A stretch of 64,000 bases of DNA from Marthasterias glacialis (Eukaryota > Echinodermata > Asteroidea > Forcipulatida > Asteriidae), in the NCBI GenBank assembly GCA_911728455.2, contig OU452231.1, positions 14,713,838 through 14,777,837 on the forward strand, written 5' to 3'. The notes beneath the pieces were generated by a model. The model had not been told where the DNA came from. It saw only the letters and a program-made list of their open reading frames with translations, and did no database searches. Shown piece by piece: positions 33,900 to 48,100 of this stretch; position 1 is the stretch's first letter, and every line of letters begins with the position of its first letter. The position numbers and the translations under genes were made by a program.

Positions 33900-36720
33900 A
33901 TGTCATGTGATGTAGTTTCCACCAATCAAATGACAAGGATCTGTGTGGCAGTTATATAATAAATATTATTCGGTGCAGGGTCCTATGAGCCGCAAGCGCC
34001 CTTGACGAAAGGGTAGCTTTCACCGGGTACAACAACAACCTTCAACAAATTTTCACCATGAGGGCGCCATTGTGGAAACGGTCCAAAGAGTAGAACCACA
34101 GACATAAAGAACCTATAGACGGACAGTAGGGGGCGCCAAACTGTAATTTTGTACTTTCTCAAACCGTGGGCGGAAGTGAATAACGTCGCGCCTTTTTGCA
34201 CACTTTTACGCGAAGTCTAAAAGAAGTGCTACCACTTCAAAGGGAAATTCGCTTAATTTTAAATGAGATTTTCACATGTAGAGTAATTTGTAAAAGAACA
34301 TATGAACTTAAGGAAACCCCCAGAATAAAGAAATCCACCAGATAATTTTATTTAGGTCTAAAAAGAAAGATTTTCGATCTCCTTTCGAAATATCAAACGT
34401 CCAGAAAGAAAAAGTATACTTTTCGTGAAAAGTTGCCCTCTGCAATCGTATGCCTCACTCTTCAACCATAGAAGAAGTATTTGTCCTTCCTCCATGAGTC
34501 AAGGTATCGCCTATAACAGATCAAAAATGTTTCAACTCTCAGAAAAAGTTATTTTTACAGCTGGAAAGTCGTGTCACTTTATTTAATAATCCAAGAATGA
34601 AACAAAATCGCCCGAATTTAATGGTCCACCGTGCGTACGCGTTAGCGTTGCTCTCTGTGAGCGTTACATCGAGTACATTGCAAACGTGCATGTAGCTGCG
34701 CGTCACAAAACGCGCATTTGCCGTTGCGCATACGCCCGGGCCAAGTATATGAGGAACGTCTTCTGCTTTTGAGATGATATTTTTTCACGGATTTGGCAAA
34801 TTTTAATCTGTCAGTGTCACTGAGAGTCGGCTGAGAAAATGAAAATATTGTAAAAAAAAAAATTCAATGGATAGTAGGGTTTTGATAATCTGACATCCGA
34901 TCTCCTCTCTCTTCCCCCAGCTCTTCATATTAAAACAATTGGGATTTGTTTCCCTTGTCAGAAAAAAAATCTTAACTAGATGCAGCCCCCTAGCAACATT
35001 AAGTTTTGCTACATTTATATAATTATTGTATCAATTTATAACAAAAAACAACACTGTGCTAACCTGTGTACGTGTTCAGTAGTCTAGTTAGTTGTTGGTG
35101 CAAGGACGTATCGCTATGGCATAAACAAGAGTACAAGAATGCTACCGCAGTAGGCAAAAGCAAGCCAAATGAACTTTGAAGATCAATACACGCCACACTA
35201 GTCGCTGGATCCTATATTATTATTAGCCTCGTAATGATGTTAGAACAACGATTGACACTGGGAGAGGAAAACTTACTACATACATGTATTAAACAAGAAT
35301 AAAAGATTACATGGTACGTGGTTTTCTTTTTTTTCTGACACATGGATGGGATGGTCACCATAGAAATTTCGTGCACGGCTGTATGTTACAAAGCCTTACT
35401 TTTAATCATGGGTGTAGTTTCTTTGTTCAGAAATACTTAAAAATCTATCTAAACTTGCATTGTTTGTACCCATTATAATACTACAGCCAAAAGTAATGCT
35501 AAATCGCTATGCCGTGTACGTGTGCTGCAACTTGCAAGTACTCCATGGTGCGGTACCGGTCAGTTTTCCGGGCTGGGTGGGTCACGCCGTGACGTGTGCA
35601 CCGCATACTGCGGCGCTCACACCCGGGGGCCAGGCTTGCGATCACGGTCCATGGAGTAATACGCGAACGTAACCTAGCCCAATGCTCTCAACGATTGAGT
35701 AACAACCTTCCTTAAAATTATGTTTGGCAATGAATTGTGTATTAATGAATAACAAGAATTGGATGTCGTAAGGATTGATATCTATGAATGAATGTCACCG
35801 GGTTCTTTAGTTCTTGTTAGATAAACTATCCCAAAATGGGTTGAAACAGCGACGGTTTAGCCATGACTATAACTTAAGTGCGCACTTTACGTCGTATCAT
35901 TTTACTAATGCTTCGAAATCTAAACATTTACCATCACTTTTTAAAAACAAGACAATGCAAAAGTGAGAAAAATTATCTAGTTATTGATTTATTACTGTTT
36001 TAAAGATAATTGGTGATTTTTTAAACCTTAAAACCGAAATTTTATATAGTCATCTCCCATCGTTGCCATTGCTTTACACGTTATTCAATAATAAGTTTGC
36101 CCACGGTTTGGGGTACAGTCTGGTGCCGTCACAATTACGGTACCCAAGCGTTGTTTTCCATAGGCGCTGTCCGTCTATAGATTCTGTATGTCTGTGAGTA
36201 GAACAGTCTCAGTACTGAGATCATACATCATATCAACGCTGGAAACCTCGATCGTATGCATTAATGGCAGGCAGCCATTTGAAGATAGTGAAAGACTTCC
36301 ATGCATTCATTCTAAAGCAAGGTAACTAATTGAGGACATGTGATACGTTGAATTAGTTTGTTTTTTTCAATTAAAAGAAAAAGCCTAACGGACAAAATTG
36401 CAACAGAAATGATTCTTGTTGCAAGTCAAGTTAAGACGTGTCTCTTGAAACCCTCCCAAACAACATATCAAAAAAGTAGAAAAAGAAGTTGGGGGAAAAA
36501 GCCTAATTCAAATTTTCCAGTTACAATGTACACAAAATACTGTTGAGAGCAATCTTTGAAGGTGTGCACATTTTAACATTTGTTTGCCTTCAAAGATTGC
36601 ACTCACAAATTGTTGTTCTGTCTGGGCATGCTATTTCTTACGGACGAGGAGGTACAATCATGTGATGTATGATACTGTCACCGTCACGAACTACACGTTT
36701 CCAACCTGGATGGTTAACGC
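33900..36720. other. Anonymous DNA, no gene seen
   Basis: No exon, RNA gene or element ends are convincing in this 2.8 kb. A short inverted pair (TACTCCATGG at 35539 with CCATGGAGTA near 35648) and an inverted CAATCTTTGAAGG / CCTTCAAAGATTG pair (36552, 36586) are the only structures I note. Confidence 0.45.
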
Positions 36721-36730
36721 TATCCGACCA

Positions 36731-37013
36731 GGGCCCAATTTCATAGAGCTGCTTAACATCTGATTTTGTGCTTACTGTGCAATGTCCATTATTTCATAGT
36801 GCTGCTAACCGTAAGCACAGGAAAAGGCAAGCTAACCTGGTGCTTACTGTAGGAAAATGAGTGACGTAACAGTGCAAATTCTTGGTGAACGCGCAAGCTG
36901 GCCGCCTAATTTTCGTGCTAACCTGTGAGATACGCTTAAGCTTAAGCAAATTTTTCTGTTTTAGTTAGCACGAAAATTTGCTTACCGTTAAGCAGCGCTA
37001 TGAAATTGGGCCC
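36731..37013. mobile_element. GGGCCC-ended MITE, copy 2
   Basis: Same ends and interior as 31834-32122 (GGGCCCAATTTCATAGAGCT ... GCGCTATGAAATTGGGCCC), same orientation, about 283 bp. The copies differ by small indels. Confidence 0.85.
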
Positions 37014-37064
37014 AGGGGTAAATGACTCCTGGAGTCCTACATGTACTTAACTTTCAAAACAATA

Positions 37065-37669
37065 GACCGATTGCGCGACGGACAGTTCCAGCAAGTCTTA
37101 AAAGTTGTACAAGTAACGTGTATACATGTAGGTGCAATATGTGTGTGTACTAGTGAACGAAGGAATGTTAGGCCAGACGACCGTGATCACCACACACTTT
37201 TTAACACAAAAATTTCAAAGTTTTGAAGCTGAAATCATCTAAAGAAATAGCTTTCCAAAACTGTGTGATTCCATTGCCTATTGAAATTTTGCAAGGCTAG
37301 GTATTAATGCTCACTTTTCCAACATTGTTTATCTTTTTTTTACCGTGATTTAGGCCTACAAAACAAAATAACAGGCGGGTGGCTACAAATAGTCGTCTGA
37401 TGCCGGTAGTGCATGGCTAAAAAAAACCTCTTTTTAGTAGAATTCTGTTAAATTATGAAACAGAGATGTTAAATTAATGCCACAACATACTACTTTAAAT
37501 AAAGGGGCTGATTAACTAATTTATCACTTAACAAAAGTAAAATTGACTGTTTTCGTACTAACTCTGTGTCACGGCATATCTCTTTACACGTATTGTGCCA
37601 TCAGCTGTATGGTGTTTTACCCAGTAGGAGGTCAAGTGACCGCATGTCAACATTGTCGCGCAATTGGTC
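37065..37669. mobile_element. MITE family B, copy 2
   Basis: TA|GACCGATTGCGCGAC at the left and GTCGCGCAATTGGTC|TA at the right; 605 bp and inverted relative to copy 1 at 17481-18087. Complete copy with better preserved ends than copy 1. Confidence 0.9.
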
Positions 37670-37679
37670 TATAATTTCA

Positions 37680-39200
37680 ATTTAGACAGAAGTTGAGATC
37701 CAGCAGAGAACCACTGACTTCGAACTTACCTCGGGAGGTTTTAGTTTATTCCATGCTTATATTTGACAATGACCATGGTGAAATTATAAAGACACATTAG
37801 ATAGCGCATATTTCAAAGATTGTGCAGTTACATACATGTAGGCCTACTGTATGTTGCACAAATTTAGAATTTAGGCGAGCATACTAATGGTTTGGGTTTC
37901 AAAATTAACACAGCGCGCAAATTTTAAATTTTCGTCACCGCTCCCACGAAGTGACACAAACGTCAAAACGCGTAAAAAGAACGTATTGGAGATATATACA
38001 TTTTAAAAGATGCTAAATTCAAAACTCAAAATACTTCCGTACTAAAACTTTCTTGTGCAGTTTAAATGCCCTAGTTCGTGTTTTGTTAAAAGTTAGATCT
38101 TTTCAGTATTATAAAAAAAATCACCAAAATTACATTGATTAGCTAACGCAATTATTTGTCATTACATGCACATCTGTTCATGAAAACGCAAAATCATGAT
38201 GACCTAATTTTGTCTACATCATGTTTTTACATAGTGAAGGGGGCGCATGTCACGTGATCATGGGCGTGCTGACATGCATACCACTTCGTGAAATGCAAAA
38301 TTTTACGACTTGACCCAGATGCCCGTCAATTTTTATACAATGTATTTTGCACATATTTAGGGATGCCTGTCTCTTCATGAAAACGCAAAATGCAATTACA
38401 TGCTCAATTACCAATTCATATAATTAAGAAAAGCATATTTTTTATTAAGCAGCAAATTTGGATGGCTTAAAATCATGTTTAAAGGCAAGAAGTATAAAAA
38501 TCACAAAAATGTAGAAAACTGTATTTTTGACATTCCTGTCTCTTCGTGGGAACGGTGACAATTTGTGCAAGGTTCGTGCAAATTTTTACATTTGTGCACC
38601 TTCAAAGATTGTGCTCAACATTACTATACTTGGTTACAACCTTAGCATTTGTGGTGCATTATGGTCAAACATTTCTCTAGAACTCCTCCATACTTAACCA
38701 ATTTTACTGTACAGCTGTAACATATGCCACAACTATGGTTCAGTTAAAGTACATGACCTCACAACAATGACATCATCACTTCTCGTGACAATCAACTGTA
38801 GAGGGCGCTATACAAAAGCATACTTTATACATGTTTAAATGTGGAATTTTTTTTCATGCATAAATTTGAGTTTATTTCTTTTTTACAGTTACCCACAGTC
38901 ACCAACTTAATATATTTCGCTTGCCTCTATTGCAGCCTAATAGAGGTGTTAAAACCTTATGTTTGTGTTTTAACTGTCACTACAGCCAATAGTTTGATAT
39001 TCTTTGTGTTGAGCCTAATTGGATTTCCTTGCCAATTAGAATTGAACAATTGTGTATAATTCCGAGATGACTTGGTATCCATGTCAACCATTGACATGAT
39101 TGATGTTACTTGACATAAGCATATTTCTGAAGTTTGTAAGAATGTATTTTACTGTCTTTTTAATATCAGACATATCCTTAAATTAATACTTAACTTGTGG
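37680..39200. other. Anonymous A+T-rich DNA
   Basis: I find no gene. TCAAAGATTGTGC occurs at 37812 and again near 38602, and CTTCATGAAAACGCAAAAT-like segments recur at about 38178 and 38372, so old repeat material is likely present. Nothing is assignable to a family. Confidence 0.4.
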
Positions 39201-39206
39201 TTGTAC

Positions 39207-39660
39207 AGATTATTGTAACCATGATAACAGCTTATTTTTTGGTCTGCCTGATAATCAGATTAAGAAATTGCAAAGGGTTCAGAATGCATGCTAGATTAAT
39301 CTGTAATTCCTCCAGATATTCTCGATGTAGTCCATTGTTACATGATTTACACTGGTTACCCATTCGACAAAAAATTGCATTTAGAATTCTTTAATAACTT
39401 ATAAAGCCCTTCATGGTTTAGCACCAATGTACATTCAGGAGCTCAGAACCATGAAGTCACTCGTTCAAACATCTCACAGTCTCAGGAGTTCACAAGACCA
39501 CACATTGTTGGCTTACTCTTTAAGAACATCAAAGGCGACCCTCGGTGATCGGGCATTTGTGAACACTGCTCCTACACTATGGAATACCTTGTATCAGACA
39601 TTCGTCTTCACTTAAATATATTTAAGTCCAAGATAAAAACCCATTTGTTTCACAGTTAAT
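39207..39660 (+). pseudogene. CR1/L2-type LINE C-terminal relic
   Basis: The frames together read NSLFFGLPDNQIKKLQRVQ, then (one-base shift) ARLICNSSRYSRCSPLLHDL and HWLPIRQKIAFRIL, then (second shift) LITYKALHGLAPMYIQELRT, and SHSLRSSQDHTLLA...GDRAFVNTAPTLWN, and end in LFKSKIKTHLF. This is the conserved region C-terminal to the reverse transcriptase of CR1/L2-like non-LTR elements. 5' truncated and frameshifted, hence dead. Confidence 0.85.
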
Positions 39661-40430
39661 TCTCTTGAATATTAGTATATTTATCTGCAGTTCTTTTATT
39701 TTTTGTAATTTGCAGAATCCATATAGGCTTTGCACAATATAGATGTCCTTTACTATTATTATTATTACTATTATTATTACTGAAATGACATTTTTTGTGG
39801 CTATACTCACAGCTAATTTTCATTATTGGAGTTTGAGTCGTCTCTGAGAAATACAAGGTTGTTCAATGATACTTGCCAAGGACATCAAACTAGGCTTAAC
39901 ACAGAGTACCGGTATCTAAGCAATGGCTTAGTGACAGTTAAAGACAAATCTTCGAAGTTAACACCTCTGCTGGTCATAAATAGGGGTAGGTGGATTATTT
40001 AAAGTTATTGGTTAATCAATTTGTTATTTCCAGGTTGACTGGTAAAACAAATTAAAAGAATAACATGGATAAATTAAAATGTAAAACGCTTGAGTATAGT
40101 GCCATCAACAGTTGATTTTCGTAAGAACTGATGATGTCATTACGGTGAGGTCATGTACATGTACATGTAACTGAACTGTTGTTGTGGCAAGTTACAGTAA
40201 AATTGGCTAAAGTAGGGAGGAGTTATAGAGAAATGTTTTATCACACTGCACTTCAAATGCTAAGGTTACCAAGTATAGTAATATTTGGGAAGCGGCAGCA
40301 CAGGGATCTACCATAATGACCTGTTAGTTCTAGCTCTATGGTTGTATCGTATATAATGGGGTGTGATCTCTTGCTACGTGGCAGTAACCTGTTGAATGGT
40401 TGCTGACTGGCATCCCCCCCCCCCCCCCCC
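39660..40430. other. Anonymous DNA
   Basis: A+T-rich with an ATT-type microsatellite-like patch (39751-39780) just beyond the LINE relic, possibly its tail. No gene seen. A C-run of about 16 bases occurs at about 40416-40431. Confidence 0.4.
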
Positions 40431-40439
40431 CGAACAAAC

Positions 40440-40530
40440 ATCGACAAAATAGGTTGGTAGAATGTCGGTACGTATAGCTGGTGGCCGCAGGTTTAAATCT
40501 AGCTCCTGTAAATTTTTCTTTGTTCACCCA
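40440..40530 (+). mobile_element. Possible tRNA-derived SINE fragment
   Basis: GGTTGGTAGAATGTCGG resembles a decayed RNA polymerase III A box region, and GCAGGTTTAAATCTAGCTCC a decayed B box. It is followed by TAAATTTTTCTTTGTTCACC. No cloverleaf survives. Low-confidence call. Confidence 0.35.
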
Positions 40531-40543
40531 AAAATTACATTAA

Positions 40544-40912
40544 AGCCCAAGCTCAACATTGGTAAACTGTCTGTAAATGCTACCATTCTTTGCACAAATC
40601 AGGATATATGTAACAAATCCAACCTGTGAAAATGTCAGCTCATTTTGTTGTTTCATTTGCGAGAAAACGGTAAAAATGCATTCAGCATTTAGCACTTCTA
40701 TACGCATTCCTACAGGCAGAGTTTTCATCTCACTGAGACAGAAACTAATTTTGGATCTTATTTCATTTGTTATTTCAAAATGATAACACTTCAGGCAGAA
40801 ATATTTCAAGGAATGTTTTCTACCATCATTATCTTTATACATGGACCATTTAAGGTAAATATAAATCTGTGAACATTTATGTTTTTCTTCTTACCAATGT
40901 TGAGCTGGGGCT
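40544..40912. mobile_element. TTAA-flanked MITE (AGCCC ends)
   Basis: TTAA at 40540-40543 and 40913-40916. Ends are AGCCCAAGCTCAACATTGGT and ACCAATGTTGAGCTGGGGCT, inverted with one mismatch. About 369 bp, non-coding despite overlapping open frames on both strands. Confidence 0.82.
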
Positions 40913-42164
40913 TTAAAAAGAGGTTAAGATATTTTTCTCATTTTTAAAAAGTTAGCCTAATGGTAAAAAAATATATATCACTTTTTTCTTGTCCTGATTA
41001 ATGTCCTCAACTACGTATACATGTATGTACACTGTAATGGCCCTTTGTTGTTTTTGCATAATTATTGTATCTGAGTGCCTGAACAAATGTATACAATCTG
41101 AATGTCATTAACTTTTGGTATTTTGTATCACCCATTACCCTCAATTTCACAGGCTGTTACAATAAAGTCTTTTTAAAAGCAGAATAACTAGGTGTTCTAA
41201 TTTTGAAATAATTAAAAAATTGAAACACTTCCCAATTCAAAAATGTTATTCTTTATAAGCCGTTAATGACCAGGCAAACATGAATCGTGGAACCACTTTT
41301 CAACCAATAAGATTGCTTTCCCCCAATTTAGCACTTTTTATTTAAATTGTTTCCCTGTAATTTAATATCCAGCATAATAATTAATGTGAAATGAAAATAA
41401 CATTGTAAGCTCTGCAATGTATGTATGTTTACATTGTACTTTGGTGCAAAAGGTGTCCTTATCTCAAAGTGTCTTTAGTTTTTTGTAACCATGGTAATAG
41501 TGATTGTTGTATGGTTTCTTATTTCAAACAGATGTGCAAACTTCATCATAAAACTGTTCAGAGATTCAGAAGTTCTTGGTCCTGAGAATCAAACCATCAT
41601 TTTGGGACAGAAGGCAAGTATCAACATAGCCATGATCGCATGGCTATCCTGCGCTATACTTTTGCTGGATAGTCAATGCAAGAAGTCTGTAAGGATGATA
41701 CACATGCATGCACTGGGTCCATGCACGGAGTCCATCATGCAGGAAGTCTGTCAGGATGACTGCATTGATGCAACTGTTCATTTCCGGGTTATGCGATTAT
41801 GTTAATAGCAAATTATAGATGTGTCTTGTACTTGGCTATTCATGCATTAGGCAAACCAACAAACACACCATTTCCTTGAAAAATAACTTCCAGTGTAGAT
41901 TCTTCTTGTTGATAAAAATTTATCTTCAGCTGAAATCAGACCAAAAATTTGTTCAAGTGGCAAGAAAACATTACCATACATGTAGTTTAAAAACAGAACA
42001 AAGTATGAAATAGTATACACTAATATAATACAATTGTACTTTTAAAACTAAGTACAAGTAAAACTACATTGTACTACAGTGCCCACAATGAGGTCAAAAC
42101 AAACGGAAGTTTACTGTAGGAAATCGACTGTGTATACCCTCTAATGGGGTAGTACATATGGACT

Positions 42165-45100
42165 CCGTGCGTGGACTATCGGGAAATAATTGGGCTAGTA
42201 GCTTACAAACTCTGATTGTGGACAATCGGGCAATAATTGGGCTAGTAGCTTACAGACTCTGCACGTGAACTATCGGCAATAATTGGGCTAGTAGCTTACA
42301 AACTCTGTACGTGGACTATCAGGCAATAATTGGGCTAGTAGCTTACAAACTCTGTACGTGGACTATCAGGCAATAATTGGGCTAGTAGCTTACAAACGCT
42401 GTACGTGGACTATCGGGAAATAATTGGGCAAGTAGCTTACAAACTCTGTACGTGGACTATCAGGCAATAATTGGGCTAGTAGCTTACAAACTCTGTACGT
42501 GGACTATCGGCAATAATTGGGCTAGTAGCTTACAAACGCTGTACGTGGACTATCGGGAAATAATTGGGCAAGTAGCTTACAAACTCTGTACGTGGACTAT
42601 CAGGCAATAATTGGGCTAGTAGCTTACAAACTCTGTACGTGGACTATCAGGCAATAATTGGGCTAGTAGCTTACAAACTCTGTACGTGGACTATCAGGCA
42701 ATAATTGGGCTAGTAGCTTACAGACTCTGTTTGTGAACTATCGGCAATAATTGGGCAAGTAGCTTACAGACTCTGTACGTGGACTATCAGGCAATAATTG
42801 GGGTAGTAGCTTACAGACTCTGTACGTGAACTATCGGCAATAATTGGGCTAGTACCTTACAAACTCTGTACGTGGACTATCAGGCAATAATTGGGCTAGT
42901 AGCTTACAAACTCTGAACGTGGACTATCAGGCAATAATTGGGCTAGTAGCTTACAAACTTTGTACGTGGACTATCAGGCAATAATTGGGCTAGTAGCTTA
43001 CAAACTCTGTACGTGGACTATCAGGCAATAATTGGGCTAGTTGCTTACAGACTCTGTACGTAGACTATCGGCAATAATTGGGCTAGTAGCTTACAGACTC
43101 TGTACGTGGACTATCAGGCAATAATTGGGCTAGTAGCTTACAAACTCTGTACGTGGACTATCGGGCGATAATTGGGCTAGTAGATTACAGACTGTACGTG
43201 GACTATCAGGCAATAATTGGGCTAGTAGCTTACAAACTCTGTACGTAGACTATCGGCAATAATTGGGCTAGTAGCTTACAAACTCTGTACGTGGACTATC
43301 AGGCAATAATTGGGCTAGTAGCTTACAAACTCTGTACGTGGACTATCGGGCAATAATTGGGCTAGTAGCTTACAAACTCTGTACGTGGACTATCAGGCAA
43401 TAATTGGGCTAGTAGCTTACAAACTCTGTACGTGGACTATCAGGCAATAATTGGGCTAGTAGCTTACAGACTCTGTACGTGAACTATCAGGCAATAATTG
43501 GGCTAGTAGCTTACAAACTCTGTACGTGGACTATCAGGCAATAATTGGGCTAGTAGCTTACAAACTCTGAATGTGGACTATCAGGCAATAATTGGGCTAG
43601 TAGCTTACAAACTCTGAATGTGGACTATCAGGCAATAATTGGGCTAGTAGCTTACAAACTCTGAGCGTGGACTATCAGGCAATAATTGGGCTAGTAGCTT
43701 ACAAACTCTGTACGTGGACTATCGGGCAATAATTGGGCTAGTAGCTTGCAGACTGAACATGGACAATCGGGCAATAATTTGGCTAGTAGCTTACAGACTC
43801 TGTACGTGAACTATCGGCGATAATTGGGCTAGTAGCTTACAGACTCTGTACGTGAACTATCGGCCATAATTGGGCTAGTAGCTTACAAACTCTGAACGTG
43901 GACTATCGGGCAATTATTGGGCTAGTAGCTTACAGACTCAGTACGTGAACTATCAGGCAATAATTGGGCTAGTAGCTTACAAACTCTGTACGTGAACTAT
44001 CAGGCAATAATTGGAATAGTAGCTTACAAACTCTGAACGTGGACTATCAGGCAATAATTGGGCTAGTAGCTTACAAACTCTGTACGTGGACTATCAGGCA
44101 ATAATTGGGCTAGTTGCTTACAGACTCTGTACGTGGACTATCGGCAATAATTGGGCTAGTAGCTTACAGACTCTGTACGTGGACTATCAGGCAATAATTG
44201 GGCTAGTAGCTTACAAACTCTGTACGTGGACTATCGGGCGATAATTGGGCTAGTAGATTACAGACTGTACGTGGACTATCAGGCAATAATTGGGCTAGTT
44301 GCTTACAAACTCTGTACGTAGACTATCGGCAATAATTGGGCTAGTAGCTTACAAACTCTGTACGTGGACTATCTGGCAATAATTGGGCTAGTAGCTTACA
44401 AACTCTGTACGTGGACTATCGGGCAATAATTGGGCTAGTAGCTTACAGACTCTGTACGTAGACTATCAGGCAATAATTGGGCAAGTAGCTTACAGACTCT
44501 GTACGTGGACTTTCGGGCAATAATTGGGCAAGTAGCTTACAGACTCTGTACGTGGACTATCAGGCAATAATTGGGGTAGTAGCTTACAGACTCTGTACGT
44601 GGACTATCAGGCAATAATTGGGCTAGTAGCTTACAAACTCTGTACGTAGACTATCAGGCAATAATTGGGCTAGTAGCTTACAGACTCTGTACGTGAACTA
44701 TCGGCAATAATTGGGCTAGTACCTTACAAACTCTGTACGTGGACTATCAGGCAATAATTGGGCTAGTAGCTTACAAACTCTGTACGTGGACTATCGGGAA
44801 ATAATTGGGCTAGTAGCTTACAAACTCTGTACGTGGACTATCGGCAATAATTGGGCTAGTAGCTTACAGACTCTGTACGTGAACTATCGGCAATAATTGG
44901 GCTAGTAGCTTACAGACTCTGTACGTGAACTATCGGCAATAATTGGGCTAGTAGCTTACAAACTCTGAACGTGGACTATCGGGCAATTATTGGGCTAGTA
45001 GCTTACAGACTCTGTACGTGAACTATCAGGCAATAATTGGGCTAGTAGCTTACAAACTCTGTACGTGGACTATCAGGCAATAATTGGGGTAGTAGCTTAC

Positions 45101-48100
45101 AAACTCTGTACGTGGACTATCGGGCAATTATTGGGCTAGTAGCTTACAGACTCTGAACGTGGACTATCGGGCAATTATTAGGCTAGTAGCTTACAGACTC
45201 TGTACGTGAACTATCAGGCAATAATTGGGCTAGTAGCTTACAAACTCTGTACGTGAACTATCAGGCAATAATTGGGCTAGTTGCTTACAAACTCTGAACG
45301 TGGACTATCAGGCAATAATTGGGCTAGTAGCTTACAAATTCTGAGCGTGGACTATCAGGCAATAATTGGGCTAGTAGCTTACAGACTCTGTACGTGGACT
45401 ATCGGGCAATAATTGGGCAAGTAGCTTACAGACTCTGTACGTGGACTATCAGGCAATAATTGGGGTAGTAGCTTACAGACTCTGTACGTGAACTATCGGC
45501 AATAATTGGGCTAGTACCTTACAAACTCTGTACGTGGACTATCAGGCAATAATTGGGCTAGTAGCTTACAAACTCTGTACGTGGACTATCAGGCAATAAT
45601 TGGGCTAGTAGCTTACAAACTCTGAATGTGGACTATCAGGCAATAATTGGGCTAGTAGCTTACAAACTCTGAATGTGGACTATCAGGCAATAATTGGGCT
45701 AGTAGCTTACAAACTCTGAGCGTGGACTATCAGGCAATAATTGGGCTAGTAGCTTACAAACTCTGTACGTGGACTATCGGGCAATAATTGGGCTAGTAGC
45801 TTGCAGACTGAACGTGGACAATCGGGCAATAATTTGGCTAGTAGCTTACAGACTCTGTACGTGAACTATCGGCGATAATTGGGCTAGTAGCTTACAGACT
45901 CTGTACGTGAACTATCGGCCATAATTGGGCTAGTAGCTTACAAACTCTGAACGTGGACTATCGGGCAATTATTGGGCTAGTAGCTTACAGACTCAGTACG
46001 TGAACTATCAGGCAATAATTGGGCTAGTAGCTTACAAACTCTGTACGTGAACTATCAGGCAATAATTGGAATAGTAGCTTACAAACTCTGAACGTGGACT
46101 ATCAGGCAATAATTGGGCTAGTAGCTTACAAACTCTGTACGTGGACTATCAGGCAATAATTGGGCTAGTTGCTTACAGACTCTGTACGTGGACTATCGGC
46201 AATAATTGGGCTAGTAGCTTACAGACTCTGTACGTGGACTATCAGGCAATAATTGGGCTAGTAGCTTACAAACTCTGTACGTGGACTATCGGGCGATAAT
46301 TGGGCTAGTAGATTACAGACTGTACGTGGACTATCAGGCAATAATTGGGCTAGTTGCTTACAAACTCTGTACGTAGACTATCGGCAATAATTGGGCTAGT
46401 AGCTTACAAACTCTGTACGTGGACTATCTGGCAATAATTGGGCTAGTAGCTTACAAACTCTGTACGTGGACTATCGGGCAATAATTGGGCTAGTAGCTTA
46501 CAGACTCTGTACGTAGACTATCAGGCAATAATTGGGCAAGTAGCTTACAGACTCTGTACGTGGACTTTCGGGCAATAATTAGGCAAGTAGCTTACAGACT
46601 CTGTACGTGGACTATCAGGCAATAATTGGGGTAGTAGCTTACAGACTCTGTACGTGGACTATCAGGCAATAATTGGGCTAGTAGCTTACAAACTCTGTAC
46701 GTAGACTATCAGGCAATAATTGGGCTAGTAGCTTACAGACTCTGTACGTGAACTATCGGCAATAATTGGGCTAGTACCTTACAAACTCTGTACGTGGACT
46801 ATCAGGCAATAATTGGGCTAGTAGCTTACAAACTCTGTACGTGGACTATCGGGAAATAATTGGGCTAGTAGCTTACAAACTCTGTACGTGGACTATCGGC
46901 AATAATTGGGCTAGTAGCTTACAGACTCTGTACGTGAACTATCGGCAATAATTGGGCTAGTAGCTTACAGACTCTGTACGTGAACTATCGGCAATAATTG
47001 GGCTAGTAGCTTACAAACTCTGAACGTGGACTATCGGGCAATTATTGGGCTAGTAGCTTACAGACTCTGTACGTGAACTATCAGGCAATAATTGGGCTAG
47101 TAGCTTACAAACTCTGTACGTGGACTATCAGGCAATAATTGGGCTAGTAGCTTACAAACTCTGTACGTGGACTATCGGGCAATTATTGGGCTAGTAGCTT
47201 ACAGACTCTGAACGTGGACTATCGGGCAATTATTAGGCTAGTAGCTTACAGACTCTGTACGTGAACTATCAGGCAATAATTGGGCTAGTAGCTTACAAAC
47301 TCTGTACGTGAACTATCAGGCAATAATTGGGCTAGTAGCTTACAAACTCTGTACGTGGACTATCAGGCAATAATTGGGCTAGTAGCTTACAAATTCTGAG
47401 CGTGGACTATCAGGCAATAATTGGGCTAGTAGCTTACAGACTCTGTACGTGGACTATCGGGCAATAATTGGGCAAGTAGCTTACAGACTCTGTACGTGGA
47501 CTATCAGGCAATAATTGGGGTAGTAGCTTACAGACTCTGTACGTGAACTATCGGCAATAATTGGGCTAGTACCTTACAAACTCTGTACGTGGACTATCAG
47601 GCAATAATTGGGCTAGTAGCTTACAAACTCTGTACGTGGACTATCGGGAAATAATTGGGCTAGTAGCTTACAAACTCTGTACGTGGACTATCGGCAATAA
47701 TTGGGCTAGTAGCTTACAGACTCTGTACGTGAACTATCGGCAATAATTGGGCTAGTAGCTTACAGACTGTACGTGAACTATCGGCAATAATTGGGCTAGT
47801 AGCTTACAAACTCTGAACGTGGACTATCGGGCAATTATTGGGCTAGTAGCTTACAGACTCTGTACGTGAACTATCAGGCAATAATTGGGCTAGTAGCTTA
47901 CAAACTCTGTACGTGGACTATTGGGGGATAATTGGGCTAGTAGCTTACAAACTCTGTACGTGGACTATCGGGCAATAATTGGGTTAGTAGCTTACAGACT
48001 CTGTACGTGAACTTTCGGCAATAATTGGGCTAGTTGCTTACAAACTCTGAACGTGGACTATCGGGCAATTACTGGGCTAGTAGCTTACAGACTCTGTACG

